NCBI RefSeq assembly: GCF_041260155.1
Contig: NC_091941.1
Location: 37,706,747 to 37,770,746, forward strand
Source: Ptychodera flava
Taxonomy: Eukaryota; Hemichordata; Enteropneusta; Ptychoderidae
Reading direction: 5' to 3'
DNA length: 64,000 nucleotides
The number at the start of each line of letters is the position of its first letter. Within the stretch, counting starts at the first letter, position 1. A program made the translations under genes and the position numbers. This document shows positions 35,238-48,500 of the stretch, piece by piece. The notes below the pieces were generated by a model. The model made no database searches. It was not told the DNA's origin and worked only from the letters and a program-made list of their open reading frames with translations.

Positions 35238-36410
35238 AAATTGGTGGGAGAATCCGGGTAGCTGAAGCACCACAACTATATGATACTGAAATATGGCAGT
35301 AGTGTCAATCAGCGTTAAGAACTTGAGATGGTAGAACCAGCAGAAGGAGTAGTGAACCAGCAGCACAATCGATTCTATGGTGATATGTAGATTCACAGTG
35401 AAGCGGCGCACTTCAGCGGATGGAAGTGAACTATGACCGAGAGAGACGAGGGCGGCTTGCAGACATGAACGTCCTAGGTCGGCAATACGACATTATTAAT
35501 GTTGGCGCAAATGTCATGTCTCGATGAACAAGGCGAGAGAATGTTTGTCTACAGAAGTGGCTGAAGAAGTTTGAAATGTGTGTAAGCCTAGAGGAAGTAC
35601 GACCAGCCAATGTCAACGATGCATGTGGTTCATCTTCCAGTCGGCATCCTAATACACGGACTGATTACGTGACGAATGAACTAAAAATGATAAGAATCAG
35701 TATTTCGGAACACACCCACTCACAAAGTTCAACAACAACAAAAATAAGGATGCACGACTTTTCAGTTTTGGTGACTGTATTTTCTGGTACTTCGGAAATC
35801 ACCCCTTTTCATATAGGTTAATGCTCTCGACTTATATGCAAACGCGGCATCTCTCTTTCTTTGAAGTGCTATTATCTTTACTCTATTGATGAAGTGTTGT
35901 TGTATTTTGTTGTCGTATGATGAGGTACGCGTACAGAAGTTTTTGTTATTTTGTTATTTTTCTCCTCGGTTGGCTAGTAATGCCAGTGCTAGTGATCCGT
36001 AAGTGGTCCTAGTTGACCGAATTGCCCAAGGAACTGGAGTTTGGAGATGTAGCAATATTGAGGTTTATCGCTTTGTTATTGTGTTTATTTTGGAGTTGCT
36101 AGTTTGATTATATTATTTTATTGCTGATGTTTTGCGTTTTGTTGTTTTGTTTTATGAAGATTTTGGGGGACAGAACGAGTATCGCATTTTGGCACAGGTC
36201 AGTCTATAATTAGATCTGTATTTTCATTGTACAAGAATTTCTCATAAGACTTCATGCTAACTTCTAAAATATGTAATTTATGCGTATTTAACTACACATG
36301 CCTTACAATTATTGTACATCCTCTTATTTCAAGAAAATTGCAATTGCCAGCTATCGCCCTGCACCGTCACTCGCTTTGACCAGCGAAGATGGTGGTTAAG
36401 GTCAGTTCAA

Positions 36411-36617
36411 GATCCGTACGAGAAGGAGATAAGAGATAGCGTCATACTTTTCATTAATTATTGGTAAAATCTTGGATGAGGACGATATATTCCATGGTGT
36501 GATCTTGTTTCATCTTAAGAAACAATCGAAGACATTTTTAAAATAATGATAATTTCGTAGTTATTTAAGTTTAGAAACGTATATAACTTTGTAGAGAATG
36601 TACATCGAGAGCGAATA
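36411..36617. repeat. Duplicated block, copy 2
   Basis: Second copy of 34840-35081, offset about 1570 bp, diverged by small indels and substitutions. Confidence 0.8.
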
Positions 36618-37578
36618 GGTAAGATGGCTAAATCAGAGAGACAGCACATGAGTTTTGGTACACGCAGAACAAGTTCTTTATAAGTTCTAATATAACAATG
36701 ACATACAGTCCTGAATGGAAGGTTAGTGTCATTTATTTATTTTGTTTACAGTTCTGTTTTATACAGCACTGTGTTATGCACTATCGTCGCGTATTTTTTG
36801 CGTTTTTTTTTCATTTTATTTCCTCATGAGCAGAAAGAAAGTTGACGTGGCGGGTCTGAATTGACACGCGCGAGGAAGAGAAACAAACTTTTTAGTTTTC
36901 TTGGTCTTATATAGCCTCACAAAGCCAGGGTATAAAACAAAGACAAGTAATTAAAAGATACATTTGCATATCAGTAGATAGCAGATTACTTAAAGCTCCA
37001 TAAGCTGTATCTTTTGGCTATTTTTTCAAAACTTTTGTTTTGTGGTTTCCCTACACATTCTGCATTGAATCCCTAAACTGTAATTTATGCCAAGTATTTA
37101 GCATTTCAACACAACCTATACGAATATAATCTACATTCTTATTGTTGAAACTTGTATTCAAGTCCGGACTAGAATTCATTTGTAAACAATAAACAACGAT
37201 CACTAAACACATACAAGCTGTGTTGACAAAGACAATATTCGAAATTTCAGTATGACAAACGGATTAGGGTCAGACATGGTAGCTGATATACAGAAGCAGA
37301 ATACTGAAAAACTTGCCACAAGTTACAGCTTATGTCCCTTTAATTCAAACTCATCAGTACATAAACTATAAAGCTTAGCAAAAACAGAATTGACCAGAGC
37401 TCAGTACATAAACTGTTCAGGATTAAAGACACACCCGTGCATTCAAAATTCCAGAATAAACTATTAAGTATTAAATATATACACCTGTGACTTGAAATTT
37501 CTGTAATATAAAATATAAAGATTAAAATACACCTGTGACCTTTTAACTTGTATCAACATATAATGCTATCCGTCAAAC

Positions 37579-37668
37579 TACATCTTTGTATGTTAGCTTC
37601 AGTTACTGAAAGCATTACGACCCAAACTGGTACCTCAACTCGTATTCCCCTAACTACGAGCGCAACAC
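37579..37668 (+). repeat. Duplicated Ser/Thr-rich open segment, copy 2
   Basis: Second copy of 35152-35237, offset about 2430 bp. The larger offset implies about 860 bp of extra DNA in the second copy after 36617. Confidence 0.5.
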
Positions 37669-37706
37669 ATAGCACATTTTAGTGTGTCGATAAAGTGATA
37701 CGAGGA

Positions 37707-37962
37707 ACAATAAAATCGATGTGGTCGACGATTTTTAATGTATCATATTACACTGCCAGGTGCAATTTTCAGTTATCAACTCCCTCTGTTAAAGTTAGCA
37801 GGAGATCAGACTTAGTCACAACAACAACAACAACACCGCCCGATCCACAAACACCAGCATTGGCGTATGACATCCTGCTAGACAAGTTTCAAATTTTGCA
37901 GACGGGGTTGATTAAAATGTAATTCAAGGATTAAAAATCGTTGACCACATCGATTTTACTGT
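37707..37962. mobile_element. 256-bp MITE with 32-bp TIRs
   Basis: Left arm 37707-37738 and right arm 37931-37962 are inverted repeats with two mismatches in 32 (core AAAATCGATGTGGTC). No target duplication is obvious. Confidence 0.78.
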
Positions 37963-38747
37963 CTTCTTATCAGTTTTTCGATACTGTAAAATGCATTTGG
38001 TTGCATTTTAGTAGTAATAGGTGGAAAACGGGGGTGTTTTCTCAGGTGAGTTTTATAGAGTAAAGTGTATTCTTATCTGATTTTGGACTATGTTGATCAG
38101 TATTGTCAAAAGGATATTTTGTCGTGTTTGTTGACTGAAAAAATATTGTTCACTGTGCATGTTGATATGAAAGATGATAGATTCAAGGTCACAGTCAACG
38201 TCATAATTTTAAGATGTGCATGCCTCAAAGTACACTCAGTGAGACAGTTTTCGGACGACCTCAGTTTTCAGACATTTAATGACATGCTATTCGTTATACT
38301 CACTTCGCTCCGTTTTGATAGCGTTTTACAAGTCATGCTACAGCATATTAAGTCAGGTGACGCTGCCGTCCCGTTTTGGATAGATTTTTTTTTTGGTAGA
38401 AGCTATTTCGGGCGCTACAAACTTGGTGAAGTTAGCCACACCGTACGATACGAGGCGTCGAACGCAACACAGAGACAGCCAGTGTCCGATATCTAAGCGC
38501 TATACACATAGAAATATAGTTGCGTCGTCCATGGATTAAACGTAACTAGTTATCACGAAATATTTCCATATAGTTTTCTAAACACATCGAAATGAAAACT
38601 GGGGGTTCGAAGTTTCAAAATATCTGATTTTTTAATCCAGTATTTAGCCCCGATAATCATTTCCAATACGACGTCCATTAATGCATACAGCGGATTACAC
38701 GCACTCAATGGGTCAAAATTGGCAACTTTGACTCCCTAAATGCCACT

Positions 38748-38847
38748 NNNNNNNNNNNNNNNNNNNNNNNNNNNNNNNNNNNNNNNNNNNNNNNNNNNNN
38801 NNNNNNNNNNNNNNNNNNNNNNNNNNNNNNNNNNNNNNNNNNNNNNN
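38748..38847. other. Assembly gap of 100 N
   Basis: Exactly 100 N, the conventional filler for a gap of unknown size. The spectrin-repeat gene enters it from the right. Confidence 0.98.
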
Positions 38848-39205
38848 CACATCTTGATTATCAATAATGTGAGTTGAGCACAGGCAGAATATGTTAAAAA
38901 AGCAAATGGGGCTGAAGAAATCACCCGAAATTTCAGATGATTTAACCTTAAAAGACTGGTGATTGAACAAAGCAAGAAAGAATACTCAGAAATATGGATT
39001 TGATTTTGTGCAGCTTGAGTGTTGATCTCCATTCTTGCCTCTGACCTTGAACCTGCCCTTTGAACTGAACAAAATGTAGAATGGAGTAGTAGTGAAGGCC
39101 CTCAATGACTATAGTACCCCATGCTACTCCTTACAGAGGGGTTTATTTTCTCTGATTCCCAGCACCCTGGTAAATATCAGCAAAAGCAAACTCAGTGTTT
39201 CTCAC

Positions 39206-39532
39206 CCTGATTCTTTCATGGTGACCTTTCTTGGTGTCCAGACTAGGCTGTAGTTTGGATGCATTTTGTAGCGTCTCATCCATCTCCTGTAGCCATCTTG
39301 ACAGCTCCTCATAGCTATCTTCGTAACTGCCCCACTGTTGGAGACTGGAGTCCAGCATGGTCACAGCTTCTTTCATCTGGGCTGTCAGGCTATCAAAGTC
39401 TTGTTTCAAGATGTGGAGTTGTTGTTTGACAGATTGTCTTCCCATTGGTGAAGTCTGTGGTATGACTTTCTCTCCTTGCTCACTGGTGGTGTGGAGCTTG
39501 GATTCCCCTTCAGGTGTTTTCGACATTAACTC
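39206..39532 (-). CDS. SYNE1-like: Nesprin-like module 7, 109-aa exon (last seen)
   Basis: ELMSKTPEGESKLHTTSEQG, IPQTSPMGRQSVKQQL, SYEELSRWLQEMDETLQ, TKKGHHERIR. Acceptor GTTTCCAG, donor GTGAGA. The 52- and 55-aa partners should follow, but the N gap intervenes. Confidence 0.82.
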
Positions 39533-42500
39533 CTGGAAACACCAACAAAGTATGGTTTGCCTTTGTTGACTATTTGTTGACTATGTATTATTACACATCA
39601 ACCAAGCACTGGATTTCACTATATTTGAGACAGCCTCCATATCAGATATACATTCTGCTTTATTTATATTATTATATCTTTATTTTGGACTTGAGCGTCC
39701 ATATAATAGTCAAATAAGACAATAGTATGAAAATTCAGTTACAAAATTAAATTATGGTTGAAAAGATAGAAAAATTGATTATATCTACATACATAATCCA
39801 ATGGGTTTCTTTTTAAACAGACATTTAAACATAGAGTAACTTATTCCAGTGTTTTACCATCTCTGAGTTGAAATACAATGATTTACATACATTCCGTACA
39901 ATTGCATTGCTACTTTTCAAAAGTCTTTGTCTCAGGCTGTTTATCTGATTTCTCAGAAGAGCATCAAAGTTGCTTATTCTATTAGATACAAACATTAGAC
40001 TTGCGCTGCTCCGTTTCTCATAACCCAATAACAGTCGTGCAGCATTATTGTAAGCAACTTTCAATTTTCTCAAGACATTTGCATAATAGCTATTCCATAT
40101 TGGTCCCCCATACAACTGATAACAATACGCTTTAAATAGAATGCATTTAACATGAAAAGTACACATGTGGAATTTTCTCATTAGCATATTCGCTACTACG
40201 TAAAAATATCTCGTCTGCCGCTCAATGTCATCATCATCTCTGAAATGGTCAGTTAACACGAACCCTAGATGTTTTTTCTTAACAACAAATTAATACTTTA
40301 ATACTTTATGACACTAAAAATCAATTTTGCCAAGGAAACAATGACATTACAAAGTCACATTATCAGAATGGCATAGCAGGTACGTACACAAAAACAAAGA
40401 CAAATAACAGCCAGTGTTCCACATAATTGAACTTTGAACTTTGACCCAGACTGACCTGTATCTTGTGTAGTTTGTCTTGATTTGAGTCTCTGTCCCCTGA
40501 GGCATCCAGACAGCCAGCAAGTTTTGTTTCATGTCAGTCAGCCAGTCACTGCAGTCTTGCACAAGATCAGTGAATCTCTGGTGATCAGACACACTCTTGT
40601 CAAATCTTTTCACTGCATCCTAAATATCAGACACATGAAAAAAATTGATGTTATAAAACCGTAACACCTCAGAAAAGATAGTTGCTTGTATCACCCTCCC
40701 AAAGTTAAAAAACTATTCCAAACAATATCTTCAAGTATACTTATTTAAAGGCACACAATTCTTAGTTTCTTTGTGACACAGATAAATGTGCATATCCTAC
40801 CTTAGCAATGGATGCAGCATTCTGGTATCTACTTTCAATTTGCTTGGCTTGACTGTTAATGCTGGCATCATCCGGATTGCAGGCTAGGATTTCTTCGCAT
40901 TCTCCGTCAGTTTCTTGACGTCATCCTGGTGATTTCCAATGTCTAACTGGAGTGACTGTTGTGGAGAAAAGAATAGAACGCTGATTTTCAGGAAATTGTG
41001 CAATTGACTTTTATAAAGAAATGCAGAGATGTTTCATTTAATCACAGACACAAGGGTCAGGACCAAATCCTCCATTATCCAAGGACTTCTATTGAGGTAA
41101 ATTAAGAGGTCTTTGAACTTTGTCTGGTTCTCCTTTGTGTGCTCCATATCATAGACCAGTAGCACGATTCTCAGATCATGCAAAAAAGCAGGTACTGATG
41201 GCAAAATCATTGACAAAGCAATAAAGTATGTTCGCAACTAGGACACCTTGATTTATTTCTTAATGCTACTCACAGATTTACTGGTGTAAATAAAAAAAAG
41301 CATTTTCATGATTTCTAATGATGCATGATGGCTATCTTTTTTTATTTCACAACACCAATCTTTCCTCAAGCTGACGTGTTGAATTTCTTTTCTTTGCATA
41401 AGTCAAATTCAAGTTCATGTATAATATAACATTTTCTTGAATCAAAGAGAACTTTATTGAGTTAGATACGAGAGTGCAATGCACAACACAACTAGGTGTA
41501 CTGACCTTGTAAGTTTCAAGTTGGCTCTTCTTGTCATTGAGATGTGGCTGAAGTTCAGCTGCACTCTTCAAAGACTCTTCAGTATCCTTCAACCATCTGA
41601 CAGTCTGTTCATAGCTGTGTTCATAGCTGTTCCATTGATGTATACACTTTTCCAAGACATCTTTGACGTGGTTAATCTGAGAACACAGGCTTTCCCAGTC
41701 TCTTTTCAAGCTTTCTATCTCTTCCTTGATGATACCCCTTCCTCTAGTACCTTCTGCAGTCTGCGGCATGATTTTCTCTCCCTGACTGACTGCATTCTCA
41801 AGTCTTGCTTGGCCAATTTGCTTGTTGGCCAACAGATCCTACATGAAACAATTTCAAATTTACATTATTCAGAGTCTCATATTCTTTCTTTGATGAATTA
41901 TAGGATAAGCCAATGGTCAGATTCAAGAGGAATATCACTGAGATTTTCCAAAGTCCACATTTTGAAAGCTGGCAAGTAGAAAATTGGCCGTATACATCGT
42001 AAATCTTTTTACTTTGGTTGAAATTTTACTTTGTCTTGTAATGTACATTATTGATTCCTATGCATGTCTGGCACTTTTAACTTGTTTTAATTTATTTGCT
42101 CTATCATCTATTGGGCGAGACATCCATTTATGGAGTCACATACTTTCAAATAAAGCAATGAGTAGTAAAGTGCCTTGCTTGCTTGCTGGCTGAACACCAT
42201 GTCAGAATTATGAGTTCACCTTTCTCTGATAATGGAGTTTGCAACTGTGGCCACATTTTAATCTTGAATTCATTGAACTCATTGCCCTTTGATCCCAAGT
42301 CCAACATCCCGTCTATAAGTCCATCATGCTCCTTAATTTTCACCAGGGATGGACTTTTAATTTGACAAATAAAATTGTAAAACAACTCATTTTTGACTAA
42401 CAATTTATCCATCTAGCACTGAACCATCAAATTTATGCATGTTTTAAGGGTAAAATGCATCTTGAGGACAGATATTCAAACTCTTAAAAGTACTTTTCTG

Positions 42501-45500
42501 GTCTACTACTTACTGAGGCTCATTTTGAAACTCATGTCAATAAAGTGGTAATCCTCCTAATTTTTTGAAAATTTGTTTTTTTTTTAAATTCAAGTTTTCC
42601 CCATAGAGTTAACACTGGGATGGCAGCCATTTTGATTCTCAAACATTGGCAACTTTTAGATGATACAAATGTGTTTCACCTGTACTGTGCGCCCTGATTG
42701 CTATTCTTGATTTCAAAAAGTTGTGTTTTCAAGTTTCCTTGGGAAAGTTTTGACAAAAGTTTGTCTGTAGGTGTATACTACCTTAATGAAAAAACTTGTC
42801 AATATAGGAAAGTTTACAAGTAAGGCAAATCAAACCCTTCACTCTGTTGCCATTATGATACAAAGGTAGAAATAAAATATTGTAAGAAAATGTTTAAAAT
42901 CCTGTGTAGAATATAAGTTTGCTGGATATATGAACAATGGACGAAAAAGTTTGGAAAAATGCAGTCTCCCATGATTTTGAACATACAACAAATCAAAATA
43001 AATTCAGTTTAAAAGAAGTAAACAATCAACTAGGGTAAAGTTCAAAGCACCAGGTCACCGAAATGACCTTCAGTTTTGACCCAAGGTGTATTTCATATCA
43101 TTATCAATCTTCAATAAGGTCAGGACAAATCCACTGGGTCAAATTTTGTCTGAATCTTCACCTGAAGATTGTTTTTGAAAACAAAGGAAATCCTTCCAAA
43201 TCTTAAATTTGTTTGTTTTGGCTGTAATCCAGTAGTCAAAGCAAACAAAGGGTTTGTGTTCTATGCTGACCAGAATTAATGACTTGAGTTCAAAGGTACA
43301 CAGGCAATAGCTTCTGGCTGAATATATGAGTGCAAAACTTCATTGTAGTTACCATGCTATTTTCAGATTCTTGAACAAACATTCTGTATCTGGTAACTAT
43401 TGGCAACACAGTGGGCACTGAAACTATATAAATAAACCTGTGAACTGAGATTTTCACTAAAAATTTCCAACATTTGCCTTGGATTATATAGCAGGAATTT
43501 CAGGTGCTTTTTCCCTCTGAGTGGACTGAACCATTTTAAGGAGGTAAAGACCTGTATCTACCTGTACACATGTCATTAACACTCACCTTGACTGTAGCAA
43601 GTCTGCTCTCCAGTACATTCTTGTCACCAGTTGTGTCGTTACTGGCATCTAACTTCTGTTTGGCAGCTTGCAACCACTTCTCTGCTTCCGTCACAAATTC
43701 GCGGTAGCGCTTGTGCTCGACAACATTCTGTTCGAGTCTCCTCAGTACATCCTGGAAGGCAAGGTAGAGAATCCATAACACAACCAACATCCCGCATAGT
43801 TGATCCTGCTGTCTTATACTCCTATAAAAGCAATTCTATGACCTAAACTGGTGATCAAAACTTCACAGACTTTGTAGATACTGCAGGCATGTATATATCA
43901 CCATTCTACCATTGCAAGACATGTACTTCCATGCACCCTATTCACTTCAAGACAGCTGTCCGTGTTTCCCAACTCACAGATTAGATTTGACCTCACATTC
44001 ACAGTTAGTGGCCAAGACCACGTCTGCCAATGATCTACCACAGATCTACTAGAGGTCAGTGACACAGACTGTGAGATTAAACCATGTGCTTCAAGATTAC
44101 TAGTTCCAATATAAGTTATGCCATTGTACAACGTGACGACCAGAGCATACGAAAAGTATTCACGATTACCATATTCAAATATCCCCCTCCTCTAAAACAC
44201 ACACCTGTAAAGTTTTATTGTCCCGCTTTCAGCAATTCCTTCTAGCATGGACGAATCAACCAAAAACATTTCTATAATTCAGCACTGCACAAAGTCAGCC
44301 TTTCCATCTATATGCCACCTTTTCTCTAAATCTTGCATGAGTTAGATGGTGTATATAACTTTGGATCAATATTATTATTTTGTTGTTATCACGTATAACA
44401 AAGGACAGTTGTTTGTCAGGTATCACCAAATATTGGGGCTTGATGTCAAACTATTCTCACTTTGTACATGTGAAATATTGATAAATTGCAAATATAAATT
44501 CCCCTAGACTTGAAGCAAATCACTACAGGCATAAAGATTTGTGTTTTTTATTTCCTTGACAAAATAAACGAGCTGTATGAGTAAATTTTGTCATTATAAA
44601 TACTAACATGTTTTGTATTTAGAAATTGTTTTCCATGAAAAATTCTATGAGCTTACAATCTACAGAGTAAACTCTTATTTGAGCATTCTATTCAAACATG
44701 ACAAATTGACAAATTGGCAAAATTGTCTGACTTCAGCAAATTTCGGCAATGTAGTAAGTGCTAAGAGTATACTGAATACAATTGAGAGTACGTCAATGCT
44801 CATAATTTTTTGCAGTTTTTTTCATCTTTTTCCTAAACTTCACAATATCACACACTGCATATGTCGTGAAAAGCCTAATCTTGGCTTATATCAAACAGAC
44901 AGCAGTCATGTCACTTTGTCTCAGTCATGACTATAAACAGTTAAAACACAATGTTTTATGTTTGTGGTTTTGTGGTTTGGCAATTTATTGCAGTCAGTGG
45001 TTTGTCAAAGAGTTCTAAAATTGTATTCAGGTATGGTGACCAACAAAGGACAATAACTGCCATTTCACCTAGTGTACAAAGACATGACGGAGGCATGACA
45101 GACGCATGGAGGCATTTCAGGTGCATGGAGGCATTTCATATGATTGATTGATAATCAATAGTATCTTGCACACAGGCACTGTGCTATGCCACATATCACA
45201 AAGTTGTCCAATTGCCAGGATAAACACAATCACTGGATAGAATTGAGAAAAACATCCACTGACTGGCAAAAAAGTCAAGTAATGGTTAACTGAAGTAGAC
45301 CAAAAACTGACATTTTCCAATTATATAGAAAATTATATTGAATTCCTTATTTAGTTCAAACAACCTGTCATAGATCATTTATTCCAACAAAACAAATTGA
45401 CTTATATTATTTAGATCAGACAGTTTTCTGTTGATAAGAACAAATTATTGACCTGATAGTCACACTTTATAATCTCTAAGTGCAAAGACATTAAGTGGAA

Positions 45501-48500
45501 AAAGAAAAGACTAAAAGTAAACATATGAACACAATATTTCAGAAATTCAGAAATTTTTCAGGGATATCTGAAGCCTAACACCACCTTAAGGATAAAAATA
45601 GGACAAAATACTGCTCTTATCTCTACTGAAACACGGACCGTGACCAAAACAGCCAATCCTTCATGGTGAAAAACACAGCCATCATGTCAGTTATATGAGA
45701 AATAATTCCAATAATTATATGCGTAGAACTATTGGATGATAATAAAGCATTAACCCTTTCACCGCCATGGTTCAGCCCAAACCCACCTGTCAGTGTGGAC
45801 CTCTTTACAGGAAAGTGGGGGGTGAACAGGTTAAGTATTGGTTGGTACGGCAGATCAACAGGTTTGTGAGATTGCCATCTGAAGTGTTGTGTAACAGAAC
45901 AAACTTAACTGAGACTGAGAATGGAAACAGACTGTCAACAAACTGACCACAAAGGACAAATATTTGATATTGACATGAGCACGGAATCAAGATTGTTTGA
46001 TTACAAAGTCACAGGGTGACTTGGGATTTTATAGTAAAACATCATCATGTGAATGACATTGGCCTGGCAAACTTGCAAACTTAAAAGCAGATGGAATGAG
46101 ATCAAGGCTCCTAAACTTTATGAGGCTGACTTTGACAATGTGCTGAAAGGCTGACTTTGACAATGTGCTGAAAGGCTGACTTTGACAATGTGCTGAGACT
46201 TTTATGATATGTGATTTTGAATTGAAGGTCAAGATTTCTTGGCTGGCACAACAACACGGAAAATATGATCATACTGTTTATAACTTCTGTCAAAGATTCT
46301 GAAATGTTCATTCTGCCTCTAGAAATCACAAAAATCACGTAAAAATTACATTTTACACAGGAGAGAGAAACAAACATCAAAGGTAGCAATATAGTAAAAA
46401 AATATTTGCAAATTTTGGTTATCTTGTAAACATTTGCTTATCTTGTATATCTGTTTAGTAAGGGTCGGGTTGGCTTGTCATGTCAACAATAACACTTTGT
46501 CACCATGGAAACCATAGAATTTACTGCAGGACACTTGTGAACAAAATCAGTTATGTCCACTATACTTGAAGAGGTGGTGATTGCAAGGGACAGTAAATGT
46601 AATTTGCAACACTACAGAGCCATACTAACACTGTAGTTTCCGACAATTCAGACTACAAATCAAAACTTTCTACTGAATATTGATTGCTGTTACTGATAAA
46701 AGAATTGATTTCTTACCTCTGTTTTGATGACTACAGATTCATACTGTGAAGATGTCTTGGCTACGTCACTACCAAAGCTGACTTCTCCTGATGTTGATTG
46801 GACAATTTCCTGTGCCTTCTGATTGATGTTATCCAACGCACTTTTATGTGCTGTTATGCTGTCTTTCAGCACCTGTGAATGTTAAAAAATGTAAAATGTT
46901 CCACATCACCAAAATCTGTAGTTATTACTACCTAAGACTATTGAAAATGCCATTCCCATTAACCCTGGTGATAATGTCACCGAGATGAACTTGCAGTTTT
47001 TACCTAAACCACATCAGCTGGTTATTTGATGCTAGTAATTCATCTTTTCAGATAATGATTTTGCTCCGGTTCAAGACATTAATTCAGAGATAAGATGTGG
47101 ACTACATGGTGAATGATTTGAGGATGGAATCATGATAGCATTAATGGCTTTGTTCTTTTCTTGCAAAATACAGAAACCTGACTTTTTTTTTAATGCAAAC
47201 TTTACCTTGTATTTGTCAAGGTGATTCTTTTTCTCTGGCAGTCCAGGTTGAAGTTCAAAAGCTGCCTTGAGTTGATCTTCCACTTCGGCCAGCCATTTCA
47301 ACAGCTGCTCAAAACTATACTGGAATTTGGTCAACTGTTGCAAAGACGTCTCCTGCTTGGCTTTGCTCTCTCCGATATCAGCCATCAGCTTTTCCCATTC
47401 CGCTTTAAATTCCTTCATCTCAACTTTGATGATGTCTCTGCCCTGTGGAGCAGTTCTAGATAGTACCTGTTCACCAGATTCCAGTACTGAGTTCAGTTTG
47501 CTTTGCCCATGCTGCTTGGCTGTCAACAACTCCTATTGAAAAAAACACAGCAAAAATCACAAATGATACATTGTTTGACATTTAAAAGTTATGAAGAGTT
47601 CTATTCTGTCTTATCTCCTCTAACAACCTCCCTCCCTCTAAAAACACTATTGTATGATATCATTAACCTTTTCAATGCCAGACAACTACTTGTAGGAGCA
47701 ATGTTTTGCCGTGCCACATCTAGAAAAAACTCTTCTTACACGTCAGGCTTACAAGATATTTCCTCACTACTTGCCAGCTTTCCGTAACATTTTTTGTAAA
47801 ACAGATAAAAACATTGAAGAGAACATGAAAGTGAAAATTACAACCAAATGTAAAACAAACTTTTGAAATTCTTATCAAAACGATGTTTTATTATTTTATT
47901 ACAAAATGATATTAATCTCATTCAAATCTTGCATGCTTATACAAAAATCAACAATCCCGCAATTCTCAACATCATCGACAGTAACTTGTAGGGCAAAAAG
48001 TTCTAATTATCAATATGATTATTACTTTACTGACATCATGAATGAATGCATCAATATATTTCAGTCATGGTTTCTTACACAGGCTCACATATCTAACACA
48101 GAAGTCCCTTCTCACAGTTGACCACAGTGTTGATCTTGCCATTTGCTCTCTTTCCAAAGTATTTATGTCAAAATCAATAGGCCATAAATACTGTTACACG
48201 GTCAATTTTGCAAGTGCTTGGTTCAACTGAACGGGAGTATTTACAGAACCCTTCATCAAAAGCAACCGACCCAGAGTAATGTCAACATTTCTTTCATGTT
48301 TATATCACTCACAATAAAAGAAATCCTCACTGGTTTCAAGCTACGAGGACCTGAATTTCATTGGGATTCTGTCTTTAACATTTAATTGCTACTTGTTTCT
48401 AAGAGGGCGCAATAAGATTTGTTTTGTTGTCACTAGTACTGTTTATGTTTTGCCTATCTAAAATGACATGAAAATACCACACATCTAACACGATGCTGGT

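Larger units (their letters stand above)
33292..38747. other. Intergenic region with duplicated blocks, no recognised gene
   Basis: Between the ependymin-related start and the N gap I find no exon I can assign. It holds a TA microsatellite, a long-TIR MITE and two pairs of duplicated blocks (separate entries). A 140-codon open frame at 38065-38496 (+) has no recognisable features. Confidence 0.5.

Noticed and set aside
38065..38496. 140-codon plus-strand open frame next to the gap
   Set aside because: No recognisable motif and no start context; not supported as a gene.
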